Position numbers and translations under genes: made by a program
Notes under the pieces: generated by a model
Told to the model about the DNA's origin: nothing
What the model saw: only the letters and a program-made list of their open reading frames with translations
The model's database searches: none
NCBI RefSeq assembly: GCF_050436995.1
Contig: NC_134749.1
Span: 13,038,001-13,102,000 of the forward strand
DNA length: 64,000 nucleotides
Reading direction: 5' to 3'
DNA from: Anticarsia gemmatalis
Taxonomy: Eukaryota; Arthropoda; Insecta; Lepidoptera; Erebidae
Shown here: positions 14,392 to 25,048 of the stretch, in pieces
Layout of the letters: each line of letters starts with the position of its first letter
Numbering within the stretch: the stretch's first letter is position 1

Positions 14392-14626
14392 TCGTGTATA
14401 TGACCCGTTAGCATTATTGGGAAGTTTGTAATGATGTGATGATTTTTCGTCTCTGTCTACATCTATGGGAAAAAGGCGTGATCTTATGTTTGTATGTTTG
14501 TATGAAGGAAACGTGCAAAACCTGACAAAACGAAAATCCTGACATATAATAAAGTTTATTAATTTCATCAACTTATGACAATAGCTATTATTGTTACAGC
14601 TGTGGTAAGACAAATTCAATTTCTCT

Positions 14627-14634
14627 TATAAATG
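14627..14634 (+). promoter_or_regulatory. Putative TATA box of gene A
   Basis: TATAAATG begins 39 nt before the gene A ATG. It is weaker and closer to the ATG than the boxes of B and C. It matches the expected position for a start site a few nt before the ATG. Confidence 0.5.
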
Positions 14635-14665
14635 AATACCCTGTTTTTTCGACAACATTATTAAA

Positions 14666-17600
14666 ATGTTTCGAATCGTGGTGTTAGTTGCTTGTGCCTG
14701 GCTCTGCCAGGGCGAGGAAGTGGTCTTTGACCATTATACCGCCACTCAAGCATCACAAGCAATTTTAGACTTCTATGATTCGGTCAAACAAAGAGAGTAA
14801 GTATTTTTTATGTAAAATGTCTTTTTCTGCAATTTATAAAATATTAGTGGCCGTGAATTAGTGGCGGATGCTTTATAGATCAAATAATGTATTTTAATAA
14901 CCCATTTCTCTTTGAAAATATGTGGCTCATTGGTCACTAACTACAACATAATTTTCATAGTACAAACTCTGCTTAGTTTTAAATCAGATGACCATGTGTG
15001 AGTTGTCCAAAAATATTTATTTATTATTATTCCAGGAACTGCACCGTATCTGTTAAGCTGCCATGTGACGCAAATGACTGGAGACGTACTGATGGGTCTT
15101 GCAACAACCTCAAATACCCCTCAAGAGGCACCCACCTGAACCCACAGTACCGAATGCTGCCACCACATTTCTATAACGGTATTGACCTATTTAATACTAA
15201 AGACCAACCACGTAGTCTGACCATCAACGCATCAATATATACATTTATATATAAAAATATTCCGTTACTGAGTGACTGACTGATGGGCAACACATAACCA
15301 AAACTAATGAGTGTGAGAGTTGAAATTTGGTACGATGGATTCTTAGGAGCGTAAAGGAACACTAAGATATGGTTTCCCTTAATCGATACAGGAATTCCCC
15401 CCCGAAGGAGGTAAAAGGGAAAAAACCTTTATCTTAAAGATCAGCAATAAAAATGTTATAACATCGACCACGCAGGTCAGACGGCCGCTAGTAATATCAT
15501 AAACTAGCTTACCCGCGCAACTCGCTTGCGTCACATAAGAGAGAATGGTTAATTTTTTCCCCGTTTTTGTAACATTTTTTACTGGAGCTCTGCTCCTATT
15601 AGTCGTAGCGTGATGATATATAGCCTATAGCCTTCCTCGATAAATGGGCTATCTAACATTGAAATAATTTTTCGAATCGGACCAGTAGTTCCTGAGATTA
15701 GCGCGTTCAAACAAACAAACAAACAAACTCTTCAGCTTTATAATATTAGTATAGATTATATATTATATATAGGCACGGTGAATGCTGATTCTTAACTACA
15801 AGACTGATGAATCGGTTTGAATCCGATTGCGGTCAAAAAGTTACACTTGGTCTCGCTTGCGAAACGCGGCCCTAACTATTCCACATTACAATTTTATGTC
15901 TTTTCCAGGTTATCATGCAAGAAGATCAAAATCTGGCAAGGAATTGAAGACAGTACGTCAAGTGCGTTTACAACTGTTGAAGACTGGAAAGTCAGTACAT
16001 CCTGATTTTAACCTGAACATACCTGGATATGGAATATTTATGTACGGCGATATTGGAAACGTTCAGGATTTAGGTAACTCATCAAAGTTATTTTACTGTT
16101 TAAGATCAAATAAGTTATTCACGAAAAACAAATGACGATGTTTTTGGTAATCTGTGCAATAGTTACTTACCACTTTTTACTATAGGTTAGTTGAGTTAAA
16201 AATTTTCTGACATTTTAAATGGCAAATTCTCGATTCTTCTATAACAACGGAATAATCTTGGATAACAACGGGACAATCAAAAATCTGTGGTTTTGACATC
16301 GTTTTTCATTCTAAAAAAGATACACTTCTGGACCACAAAGTTTTGGTTGATAATAATAATATGAAAAAAAGTAGTATAAATATAAAATATTTTTTTTCTC
16401 TGTATATGTATGATGAAAACATGATACTTTCAGAAAATTACCTTCTCTACAACACCAAGTGCTGTGAAAAGGAGCATTACGATGATTACGCGTGCGTACC
16501 AACTATTCTGCAAGATGATGATCCATGGCACAGGTTTGATGGCATCAAATGCATGAATAATACCCGACCTATCTATTACCAAGACTTCCAGTGTACCAAG
16601 GACCCTGTACCTTCACCGGTAAGGCTTTTCATTCTTTATTTAATTGTTACATTTCTTTTAAGATAACTCCCGCTCTAAGAATTGCTCTTGTGTCGCGGGG
16701 ACTTTTACAAACAACGGACACAAAGCACAACCAGACCCGAAACAATTATTTGTGGAATGCACAAACAATTGTCCCGACTGGGAATCGAATCCACGACCTC
16801 CCGACGCATTGGCGCGGCGTGGCGACCTAAACCACAGCGCCACGGAGGCATTCGCATTCACCACATTCATAGGATCTCGTGGCTTAGCTAACAACAGCCG
16901 CGCGGATCGATCTTTGAGGTTAAAGTACACTTAATCTGTGGATGACATATCGAGTGACTCCGTGTTTCGGTACTTAAAGTTCTGGGTTCCGATCGTCTTT
17001 GTCGGAGATCTTTGACAGTCGTTACCAGTAGTCAGAAACTTCAAAGTTTGACAACCAGTCTTATCGAGGGGTATCGTGATATAACTCAGGTAACTGGGTG
17101 AGGTATGCCGTCGTTAGCTGCATCCGGTGAGACTGGAAGCCAACTCCAACATAATATATGTAGTTGGAAAAAGGGTTGGAAAAAAAAACATACGTACATA
17201 ACATACAACTTTACATGCAACCACATAGGCCAACTTTCACCGCGCCACATAGGCAGTCGTAAGTCAGTCCTCCTATATGGTCCGAGAAAACTGAATTTCC
17301 AACATCAGATATTCTAGAAATAATTTTGTCGCTTACACTTTTCTTTCTATATTTTCTAACTACAATTTCAAATCATTCATTCATTTCCTTGCAGATTACT
17401 AAAGCAACTTCTGGTTTCGACTTATCTCAAGTCTACAACAATTTCAATCAGGGAGATTTGCCCATGAGGAGTTTTGTCAACGGACAACTTATAGTTGAAG
17501 AAGAAAATGACAGAATATGGCCACCAAATGGAAATTTCGACAAATGTATATTAAACCAAGGGAAAGAAACTAGATGTTTCAAATTTCGTGAGTTACTTAT

Positions 17601-20600
17601 GTATATTTGGTTGCATTTCATTTATACACGGAAATAAATACATGCAGAAGTGTTTTAAGCTTGTTATAAATTGATATAATAGATTCTTTACCAATTTCTT
17701 TACACAATTCAATTTTCTTTAAATGATCAACTCCCGCATTAAGAATAGCTTGTGTGTCGCAGGGATTTTTACAAACATACAAATGGACACAGAGTACAGT
17801 CAGACCCGATACAACTAAAGATTACACAAATTCTTATGCCTTGTTTCGAGCCCACAACCTCCCCGCGCCCTGATAGCGGCAATCGCCTTAACCACTGCAT
17901 TCTGACGCCTTTTTTATTTTTTAGACCGTAACGCGTTGGTGGCTATAAATTTGTTCTCGATTTGGTTCGTCCGTGTCCACAACTGGGTTGCTAGCAAATT
18001 GGCTGAAGTAAACCCTTGTTGGGATGATGACACCTTGTTCAACTCAGCGAGGGAAATATGCATTTCTTGGTCTCAACAAATGATGTTGCATGAATGGATG
18101 GATGCCTTAGTGGGTAAGATACTTGTAACTTTAATATAACAATAATACACAGCTTTTTTTATGTACGATGATATAAGCACAAGAAAACTCATGGATCACG
18201 TCCTAACAAAATGGGCACGTAGCTATAGAGAAATGTACTTTTGAGTTTTCACTTTTTACTTCTGATTCGGTCGTAGCGTGATGATATAGTCTATAGTCTT
18301 CCTCGATAAATGGGCTATCTAACACTGAAAGAATTTTTCAAATCGAACCCGAAGTTCCTGAGGTTAGCGCGTTCAAACAAACAAACAAACAAACAATCAA
18401 TCAAACAAACTCTTCAGCATTATAATATTAGTATAGATTTGTTGATAGCTAACCGGTAGTTGGGTTCTGTATCAAATAGCAGAATTGTTTATTCGCGTCT
18501 GATCGCAATAAACTCCCTCACGGGGCGGTTTTACCCTCGTGGGGACAACAAAAAAAACCGGTAGTTGGGAAGTCGATACTTGTAGCTATTGTAGCTTATA
18601 GATAGGTCCCTCTAAACAAAGCATGATCTCTTTAAATCGGATCTAATAAACAAAAAACATTAATTAATTCAGACAACGCGGTTTTAATAATTTCAAGTAT
18701 TTAAGTTTCCATTGATTTCAGGTCACGACAACTTGGTAAAACATGGTCTTATAAGCGATAATCCTGGATGCAGAGAAACATACTCAGACAAGTGCTACCC
18801 GCAAGTTTCTGTTGAATACAGTTTGTGTCTTCGCTGGTTCCACATCATTCAAGAAACGAAAGGAAAGTGAGTAATTCTCCTTTTGTCTTCTTCGAATTAA
18901 AATGCCAAATAATTGGCTAAGAATTTTAATTGCAGTGATAGCCAAATGGTTGTTCCTAGTGATAGCCGATAGTTTGGTATAAGTTGGTAACCTCCATCGC
19001 AAGTGGTTGACGGTTCAAACCCACGGCAACACACCAATGACTTTTCGAATTTATATGTGTATTAGAAATAATTACCACTTGTTCGAACGGTGAAGTTCTT
19101 TCAAATAGTAAAGAACTTTTAAGCTTGCAAGATTCTTGAAGAAATGCGAAATCGCAAACCCGCATTTGTCTGCCGTGACGGACACCTTACATTTCCCTCA
19201 TCACGGGAAGAGACCCTTGCCCAGCAGTGGGATATTAATGGGTTAAGTTTATTTTATTTATTTGTTGGTTAACCTTGCAGATTGTACGATGCCAAAGGCA
19301 AGCACGTCAAGGACTTCCCAATCAACAATGGTACATTCAGAACTGGTTTATTGGCAATCGATGACATCATTGATCAATTTACTCAAGGCTGTTTCAGGCA
19401 ACCGACTTCAGATTACGACTCTTTGGTTGATTTTGATGTAAGTTATTTAGCTATTTGCAGTCTTCAAATTATCAATTTTTGTAATGGCAGCTTCTGCTAG
19501 CTATTTTGTCTTCTAGTCAATAGTTTTTTGAATGAAATAGTAACCCATATCTAGTTGTTTTTTATTTTTCAGTAGACTATTAACAACTAAATTGTTGTCC
19601 TTGTCTTTATTGACAGCTTTTATTACGAAGAAAGGGTAACACTGTACAAATTGATATTACAACTGAACAGTCGTTACCGAGACTGGATTAATAAGAGTCA
19701 AATTTTAACATTACACCCTCTTAAGAGCTGCTTTTAATAATCTGGCATTCAGGAGGTCATCTCGATGTTTTCTTTCATCGCTAAACAAGTGATCTTTATT
19801 TCTGACATACATCATTTTGATTTAGTTGGTGTGGACGCAGAATTTAACGTAACGTCCATTTCCGTTTTTCAGATGGCAGAACAAGGTCTGGGTGGAACAC
19901 AGCGAGCATTAGATACTGTAGCAAGTGATTTACACAAAAGTCGTTTGTTTGGCACGGCTCCCTACATCGACTATGTTAAGAAATGCACTGGCTTCCAAAT
20001 TAACAGTTTTGATGATCTTGTCAAATATGGAATTGTCAGCTCAGAGGTAATATTTTACTACTTTTTTAACGTAATTTTGATACTTTTTGCAAAGCATGTT
20101 ATATTTTCCAATGTTATAAAGGGATTTTATTGTCAGACCTTAGGTTGTTGCTAAGTTTTTGTTAAACATGTTTTGAAAAGCTAGCTTGCTAGGTTTTCGA
20201 CCGTTTCAAATTATCAGAGTGAGGCACATTAACATTTATGCATACAAACATACATAATATCACGCATTTTCCCCACAGGCCACCAAAAAAAACCACTAGG
20301 ATCGATCTTATCTTACAAACTTCCTTTGCCTCACTCACATCCATACATCACACAAAATCGCCAGTTACCTATTTCTTCGTCTATGAATATATTGAACCTT
20401 CTTTAAACTGCACGTTTGGAGCAGTGGTTAAAGTGTCGCGATAACCAAAGCGCTGCGTGTGGTGGGGTCGAATCCCACCCGGGACAAATCTTTGTGTGAT
20501 GAGCACGAGTATTTGTTCTGAGCCTGGACGTTAATGTATGGCGATCAGTTTTTGGTTACATAGTACAAGCTCTGCTTAGTTTGGAATCAAATGACCGTGT

Positions 20601-21918
20601 GTGAATTGTCCAATGATATTTAATTATATTTATTCATTTATAATTTACAGAAAGTGGAACTACTAAAAGAAGTATACGAATATGTAGAAGACATAGATTT
20701 GTTGGCGGGTCTATGGGTCGAGAACGTGCTGAAGGGTGGTAAAATACCACAGACCCTTGCCTGCATCCTTATAGACAATTTGCGCAATGCTCAAAGATGC
20801 GACAGGCATTGGTATGAGAGGTGTAACAGACCTCATGCGTTTAATAAAGGTAAGTTTAGATAAGTATTAAAGTCAACCTGCAACCACGGTGCCGCTACGT
20901 TCGTCAAAACTTTAGGCATTTCAAGATATAATGTGTGTACGCGTTAATTCCAATATTTTATTATGTACTTAGTATTAAAGGCCACTACGTTGCGATGCCG
21001 TAACTACAAGCAATAGGTTTTTTCGTAGAGAAATCAAAATTCTTCGTAGCCTATTGAAATTCTGCCGAATTTGGCGGTGCACTTCTGCGTAGTGGACTCG
21101 TTTTTCTGTATCGGGTCTTGGAAGAGGAGAGTTGAATTGACCTGTTACAATTGATTATTTCAGATAATGTTCCACCTGATAGGATTAATGAATACTTCCT
21201 TACTGATTTCAACTCAAATAAATTAAGGAAATATAAGAAATAACTAATTTAAATAAAGTAAAATAATGTCATAAATGATACATCACAAAGGTTCTTCTCA
21301 TTCCAGATACTAATTAAACTATTTCTGTTACAGCACAAATGAAAGAAATAAGAAAGCTGAACTTAGCAATGTTGCTATGTACTGTGGGTGACAGCGTGAC
21401 GGAGGTGCAGCCTAAAGCTTTCCTGAACATCAGTCCTAAGTAAGACATAAGTATAATACTGTTGTAACAAGTAATCATTTGTGGGAAAACAATTGTAAAA
21501 TTGTATGGTGAATTTTGACTAGACGACAAGATGTAAGGCCCTTTACTGGTTCGCCGAAAGCAACGCGTTGTTCTGTAGCGCGATTCTCTAAAAAGACCAG
21601 CGGGCTTAGCGCCTATCTCATTTGACAACTAGTGAACGTCAAATTGATGTTCACTATTAGTACCTTGCTGGTTTGACGTAACGCGTTAATCACTAGTATC
21701 TAAGAGAGAAAGCAATGTACAGCATAGTGGCTTTCAAATAGATGTCAACTGAAGTACGTGATAGCCCCCCTGAAAAGAAGAAAAACAAGGAATTCTTTTC
21801 CATGAAAAGAGATTTTAAATTGTATTTTTTTTATTACAGAAATCCTCTGACACCCTGCAGTGAACTACCCAAAATTGATTTCAACGCGTTTGCTGACCCA
21901 AAATGCAACTGTGATTGA
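14666..21918 (+). CDS. Gene A: secreted animal haem-peroxidase-like protein, 12 exons
   Basis: Exons: 14666-14796, 15036-15178, 15909-16073, 16434-16618, 17395-17587, 17925-18113, 18722-18866, 19281-19437, 19873-20046, 20651-20849, 21334-21439, 21840-21918. All introns are GT-AG and join in frame to 621 residues. Residues 1-16 form a signal peptide (MFRIVVLVACAWLCQG), so the product is probably secreted. Peroxidase-family marks in order: DGSCNN at 63-68 followed by RMLPP; a CC...DDDPW block near 156-178; SQVYNNFNQGDLPMRSF in exon 5; VRVHN near 288-292; RWFH with candidate proximal His376; and the late DRHWYERC block. The distal motif reads GDIGNVQD, with Gln144 where B and C have His. The RGRDHG motif is reduced to KSRLFG. 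Catalysis is therefore doubtful. It is the most diverged of the three tandem copies. The family call is strong; function is unknown. Confidence 0.9.
14935..15030 (+). mobile_element. SINE S3 3' end abutting exon 2 of gene A
   Basis: ACAAACTCTGCTTAGTTTTA then GTGTGAGTTGTCCAAAAATA and a T-rich run ending in the acceptor at 15035. Confidence 0.7.
15262..15491 (+). mobile_element. Helitron-like family H3 in intron 2 of gene A
   Basis: GAGTGACTGACTGATGG start region, GAAATTTGGTACGATGG, CCCGAAGGAGGTAAAAGG, and end GCCGCTAG|T at 15491. It lies 12 nt before the reverse H1 copy. Confidence 0.5.
15504..15755 (-). mobile_element. Helitron H1, reverse copy in intron 2 of gene A
   Basis: Reverse complement of the H1 element: CTAG end at 15504-15507 after an A, TCTATAC end at 15755 before a T, hairpin and CAAA run present. 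Confidence 0.8.
16651..16850 (-). mobile_element. tRNA-headed SINE, family S1, intron 4 of gene A
   Basis: The reverse strand starts TGCCTCCGTGGCGCTGTGG (A-box-like) with B-box-like GGATTCGATTCCC, then a body with TTGTTTCGGGTCTGG and a tail AAGAGC..GCGGGAGTTA. The tRNA-like part is too diverged to be a working tRNA. Confidence 0.75.
16866..17170 (+). mobile_element. 5S-rRNA-like SINE (S4), intron 4 of gene A
   Basis: CTCGTGGCTTAGCTAACAAC head, CGGATCGATCTTTGAGGTTA and a degraded TGGATGACATAT stretch recall the 5S rRNA internal promoter; body TCCGTGTTTCGG and tail CATCCGGTGAGACTGGAAGC. Confidence 0.55.
17725..17909 (-). mobile_element. SINE S1, diverged copy, intron 5 of gene A
   Basis: The reverse strand keeps the S1 order (A box, B box, body, CGGGAGTT tail) with many substitutions. 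It ends about 15 nt before exon 6. Confidence 0.6.
18270..18437 (-). mobile_element. Helitron H1, truncated reverse copy in intron 6 of gene A
   Basis: Matches the 5' two thirds of H1 in reverse; the CTAG end is missing. The microsatellite is expanded (CAAA/CAAT). Confidence 0.7.
18943..19255 (+). mobile_element. SINE S2, intron 7 of gene A, abutting exon 8
   Basis: Head GTGATAGCCGATAGTTTGG, B-box-like GGTTCAAACCC, body CAACACACCAATGACTTTTC, tail TTGCCCAGCAGTGGGATATT then T-rich sequence leading straight into the exon 8 acceptor at 19280. Confidence 0.7.
20265..20352 (-). repeat. Dispersed moth repeat R5, reverse, intron 9 of gene A
   Basis: CCCCACAGGCCACC, then CTTACAAACTTCCTTTGCCT and CACATCCATACATC. 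Confidence 0.5.
20410..20640 (+). mobile_element. SINE family S3, intron 9 of gene A, abutting exon 10
   Basis: tRNA-like head GCACGTTTGGAGCAGTGG with B box GGTCGAATCCC, then ACAAATCTTTGTGTGATGAG and the tail CTCTGCTTAGTTTGGAATCA..TTGTCCAATGATATT, 10 nt before the exon 10 acceptor. Confidence 0.75.
21164..21257 (+). other. Possible alternative last exon of gene A with its own poly(A) signal
   Basis: In intron 10 of gene A, a good acceptor (TTGATTATTTCAG) ends at 21163. Splicing exon 10 to it stays in frame (G|AT) and reads about 26 residues, starting DNVPPDRINEYF and ending KLRKYKK, to a TAA at 21241-21243. An AATAAA lies at 21252-21257, only 8 nt after the stop. If used, the protein would lose the normal last two exons and gain a basic tail. 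B and C show no counterpart in their intron 10. It could be chance; no transcript evidence is visible. Confidence 0.4.
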
Positions 21919-22014
21919 ACCCACGTACCAGCGGCTGTACAACTTATTCACCAAAGTGATTTTATTGTTTTATAAGTACATACCAACAAAATTTCGGCAA
22001 AACATTTTCGAAAA

Positions 22015-22020
22015 AATAAA
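22015..22020 (+). terminator. Poly(A) signal of gene A
   Basis: AATAAA about 97 nt after the gene A stop codon; the first canonical signal after the normal last exon. Confidence 0.6.
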
Positions 22021-22098
22021 TATATTATGGTGAAATTTCCTTGAGTTCTTTTATTTTGTATCAGTATAATATTACGGAGCTAACTTAGTGGAGAGCCT

Positions 22099-22109
22099 TA
22101 TATAAAAGG
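22099..22109 (+). promoter_or_regulatory. Orphan strong TATA box after gene A
   Basis: TATATAAAAGG in AGCCTTATATAAAAGGTTCG, followed by about 120 nt with no start codon leading to a gene. It may be a relic core promoter. Confidence 0.3.
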
Positions 22110-22282
22110 TTCGCGGCTGGCGGAGATATACAACATTTTGATTTGTCTAGAAGTCTATGTAGCTGTTGGTGGCCTGATACAGCAACTTTATCTTGAATGT
22201 AGATACAGAATTAAATACATGTCATAAAAATCAAATGAAAAATGTCAAATTCTTAAATTCACGCTTCTTCAATCACAAGTAC

Positions 22283-22335
22283 CACTTTACAAACTTCCTT
22301 TGCTTCAATCACATCCATACATCTTGTCATACAAG
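22283..22335 (-). repeat. Dispersed moth repeat R5 fragment
   Basis: TTACAAACTTCCTTTGCTTC followed by ATCACATCCATACATC. Confidence 0.45.
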
Positions 22336-22642
22336 AAGTTCCAGAATCCTTTACTATTGTCTCGAAAAATCGTGCATGCTGACTATGCTGAGATTGCTGA
22401 GGCTCTATTTAGTTTTTGGATGATAATCTTCGACATTTGTCACCAAACTGACATATTTTATAACTTACTAATCTACAAATGGAATTTAGCAGGAAGCTTT
22501 AATTCGGTATATAAGAACTTTTTCATACATCCTTCCTTTCCATAGGATCCAGCCATCATCCTTATTTCAGTGCATTTTCAATTATACACTTAAGCCTGTC
22601 TGACGAATCACCTTGAATCCTAGCAAAATTTAAAGGTTGGGA

Positions 22643-22655
22643 TATGGGTGGGACA
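22643..22655 (+). repeat. 5' target-site duplication of the LINE
   Basis: TATGGGTGGGACA, repeated exactly at 23453-23465; marks the left edge of the insertion. Confidence 0.85.
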
Positions 22656-23452
22656 TATAGTATAGGAATCACTAAGGCAGCACAAGCAGTCGCAGCCAGA
22701 GATGTCAGAGACCTTAAAATAAAAATTGTCTCGGACAATGCATCCATGCTACAAGCCTTAGAAAACAACGTTATAACATCTGCCCTTGTTCTGGAATGCC
22801 ACAATGCGCTTCAAGCAATTGCACGTACAAACACGGTTACCCTGCAATGGATCAAAAGGCACAGTAACTCAATGGGAAACGATGCAGCTGATGAACTAGC
22901 TAAAAGGGGATCAAAGGGAACAGTATTTGGACCGGAACCTCTTCTGCCAATCCCCCAAGCATAAATTAAATCTTGGCTGAACAGAAACACCGAAGTGAAA
23001 CATCTAATAGAATGGAACAACAGTAAAGGTTGCAGGCAAACTAAGGCTGCAATCCCGGTGGCACCTAAAAATCTTGCCCGCAACCTTATCAGTCTAAAAA
23101 GGGACAAAATACGCAAGGTAATAGGAATCCTAACCGGCCATTGTCCCCTAAACAAACATCTATGTACAATAGGTGTGACGGACAGCCCTCTGTGCAGAGG
23201 ATGCATGGAGGCAGAGGAAACACCACAACATGTACTTGTGGAATGCAACAGCGTGGCGGATCAACGAGCGCGAACTAAAATATTGCCAACAACACTCCAG
23301 GAAGCCTGCAGCAACTTGAAAAAGCTTTTGACGTTCTGGGAGGAACTAGGATGGCTGGAGTGAGGGTGAATCTATGTAAGAGGGTAGCTACACGCACAAA
23401 GGCCCAATTAGGAGGCTAAGTGCGGAAAAAGCCCAGACAACCTAACCTAACC
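22656..23452 (+). pseudogene. 5'-truncated LINE (RNase H plus CCHC end of ORF2) with in-frame stop
   Basis: One reading frame runs from about 22656 to the TGA at 23361-23363, interrupted by a TAA at 22962-22964. The first part is an RNase H domain: SDNASMLQAL carries an active-site Asp, then LQWIKRHSNSMGNDAADELA carries the His and last Asp. The domain start, with the first catalytic residues, is missing. The second part ends with a C-x2-C-x8-H-x4-C knuckle (CRGCMEAEETPQHVLVEC), typical of ORF2 ends of RNase H-bearing non-LTR elements (I/LOA-type; clade not certain). The 3' tail ends in CCTAACCTAACC. A 13-bp direct repeat (TATGGGTGGGACA) flanks it. The apparent ATG at 22644 lies in that target duplication, so it is not a gene start. 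Dead on arrival. Confidence 0.85.
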
Positions 23453-23465
23453 TATGGGTGGGACA
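23453..23465 (+). repeat. 3' target-site duplication of the LINE
   Basis: Second copy of TATGGGTGGGACA, directly after the CCTAA-type tail of the LINE. Confidence 0.85.
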
Positions 23466-24062
23466 AGTACATGTGTATGTGCACGCGAACGGTTTCCATG
23501 GGACCGCAACGGTGCCATCGTGGGGATTACTGAATTATTTACCCTGTCAAAAACTTTTAACGGCTCGAACCACTTTGACACTAGATGGATCACTAACCTA
23601 GTGAATAAATGATTACAAACATGACAATGAAAACTCGTAAAAGTCTTGCCTTTCAGCCTCCTGTATTAGATGAAGGCAACTAATGGTTAAAAAAAATAAG
23701 GTTTTCGAGAAAAGTATTGTATACTACCGGCCCGATTTTGTCCGGCTAAATAGTACAAATTTGTCTCGTTGACAGTGCTCAGTCAGTTCAGTGAAAGTTA
23801 AGCTCGGTTCCCACTTGCCGACTATTTGTTGGTGGAAACACAAGTGTTCAGTTTGCGCTTGCGAGTTTAATGGAGTCATTCATGGATCCGCTCCACTTGC
23901 AGTGGTAACCGGGCTTTAAGATCATGTCGATCCCGGATAAAATCCTGTCCTAACAATTATAGTCACAATAAATAAAGAATTATCAAATTGAATGTTGTTC
24001 TAAATTAATGCGCGTACCTAGATCTCAATCGATCATTTTTATTTATATGGAAATGAAGAAAA

Positions 24063-24250
24063 TTAACCCATTAATGTCCCACTGCTGGAAAAGGTTTGCC
24101 TCCCGGAACGAAGGAGAGGTTAGGCCTTGGGTCCACCACGCTGGCCAAATGCGGGTTAAGTACATAGCGTACCTTCAAAAAGACATACACGATTGCGTCA
24201 CGATGTTTTCCATGCCATTGGCAGGACTCCTGCCTCGGGTACCAACCTTC
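24063..24250 (-). mobile_element. SINE S2 3' fragment, reverse
   Basis: Starts AACCCATTAATGTCCCACTG and contains CCACCACGCTGGCC: the S2 tail in reverse. Confidence 0.6.
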
Positions 24251-24292
24251 GACCATTAGTGTAGGAGGCGCAACTTAAACCATTATCGGTAT

Positions 24293-24677
24293 ATATCAAC
24301 TTAGCCTCTCTTCCATATGTTGGAGTCGACTTCCAGCCTCACCGGATGCAGCTGGATACCAGTGTTTTACATTGAGCGATTACCTATCTGACCTCCACAT
24401 ACCAGTACCTGGGTTATAACACAATACCCTAAGGTACGACTGGTTGTCAGACTTTCAAGCTTCTGAATACTGTTTACGACTGTCAAAGATCTTCGAAAAT
24501 GACAGCCGGGACCCACAATTTTACGTGCCTTCCGAAACACGGAGGAACTCGATATGTATAAGATAGTCACCCATCCACACAACAACCTTGGAGAGATCGA
24601 TCCGCGCGGTTGTCGTTAACTAAGCCACGAGCTCAGAGATCGATCCGCGCGGTTGTCGTTAACTAAGCCACGAGCTC
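24293..24677 (-). mobile_element. 5S-rRNA-like SINE (S4), reverse copy with duplicated head
   Basis: Reverse of the S4 element. The 3' part begins near 24293 (CAGCCTCACCGGATGCAGCT) and the head lies at 24592-24677 as two tandem 43-bp copies. Confidence 0.6.
24592..24677. repeat. Exact 43-bp tandem duplication
   Basis: 24592-24634 and 24635-24677 are identical, each starting AGAGATCGATCCGCGCGG and ending CCACGAGCTC. It duplicates the promoter-like head of the S4 SINE. Confidence 0.85.
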
Positions 24678-25048
24678 CTCTTACTCCTCCACAACTTAAA
24701 TCATTATCAGTGCTCTTGATTTCTATTTACATAGATTTTGGGAAAAAATTATAACAATGGTCTCTAGCTGACGTTTGGCTAGTAGATTTTTTTATTAAAA
24801 CCGGCCAACTGTGGAGAACTTTGTTTATTATATCCATGCTTTTTGCATTACGCTCTTTTTCATCACTCCTATATAATAGCCAAGTGTGACAGATCTTTCT
24901 CGATTCGAAATCGCTAGAACAACTTTTTGGCCCCACCAGATATTCAAACCCGAGACATTTGGCTGGCAGTCGCACTCACTACCAACTACAGAAGCTGCGA
25001 CTTTTAAATGAGGAAAAAAATCGGTTGTTTAACTATTAAACTTAAAAC

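Noticed and set aside
22811..23248. 145-codon open frame on the minus strand
   Set aside because: It is the antisense shadow of the LINE RNase H/CCHC frame.
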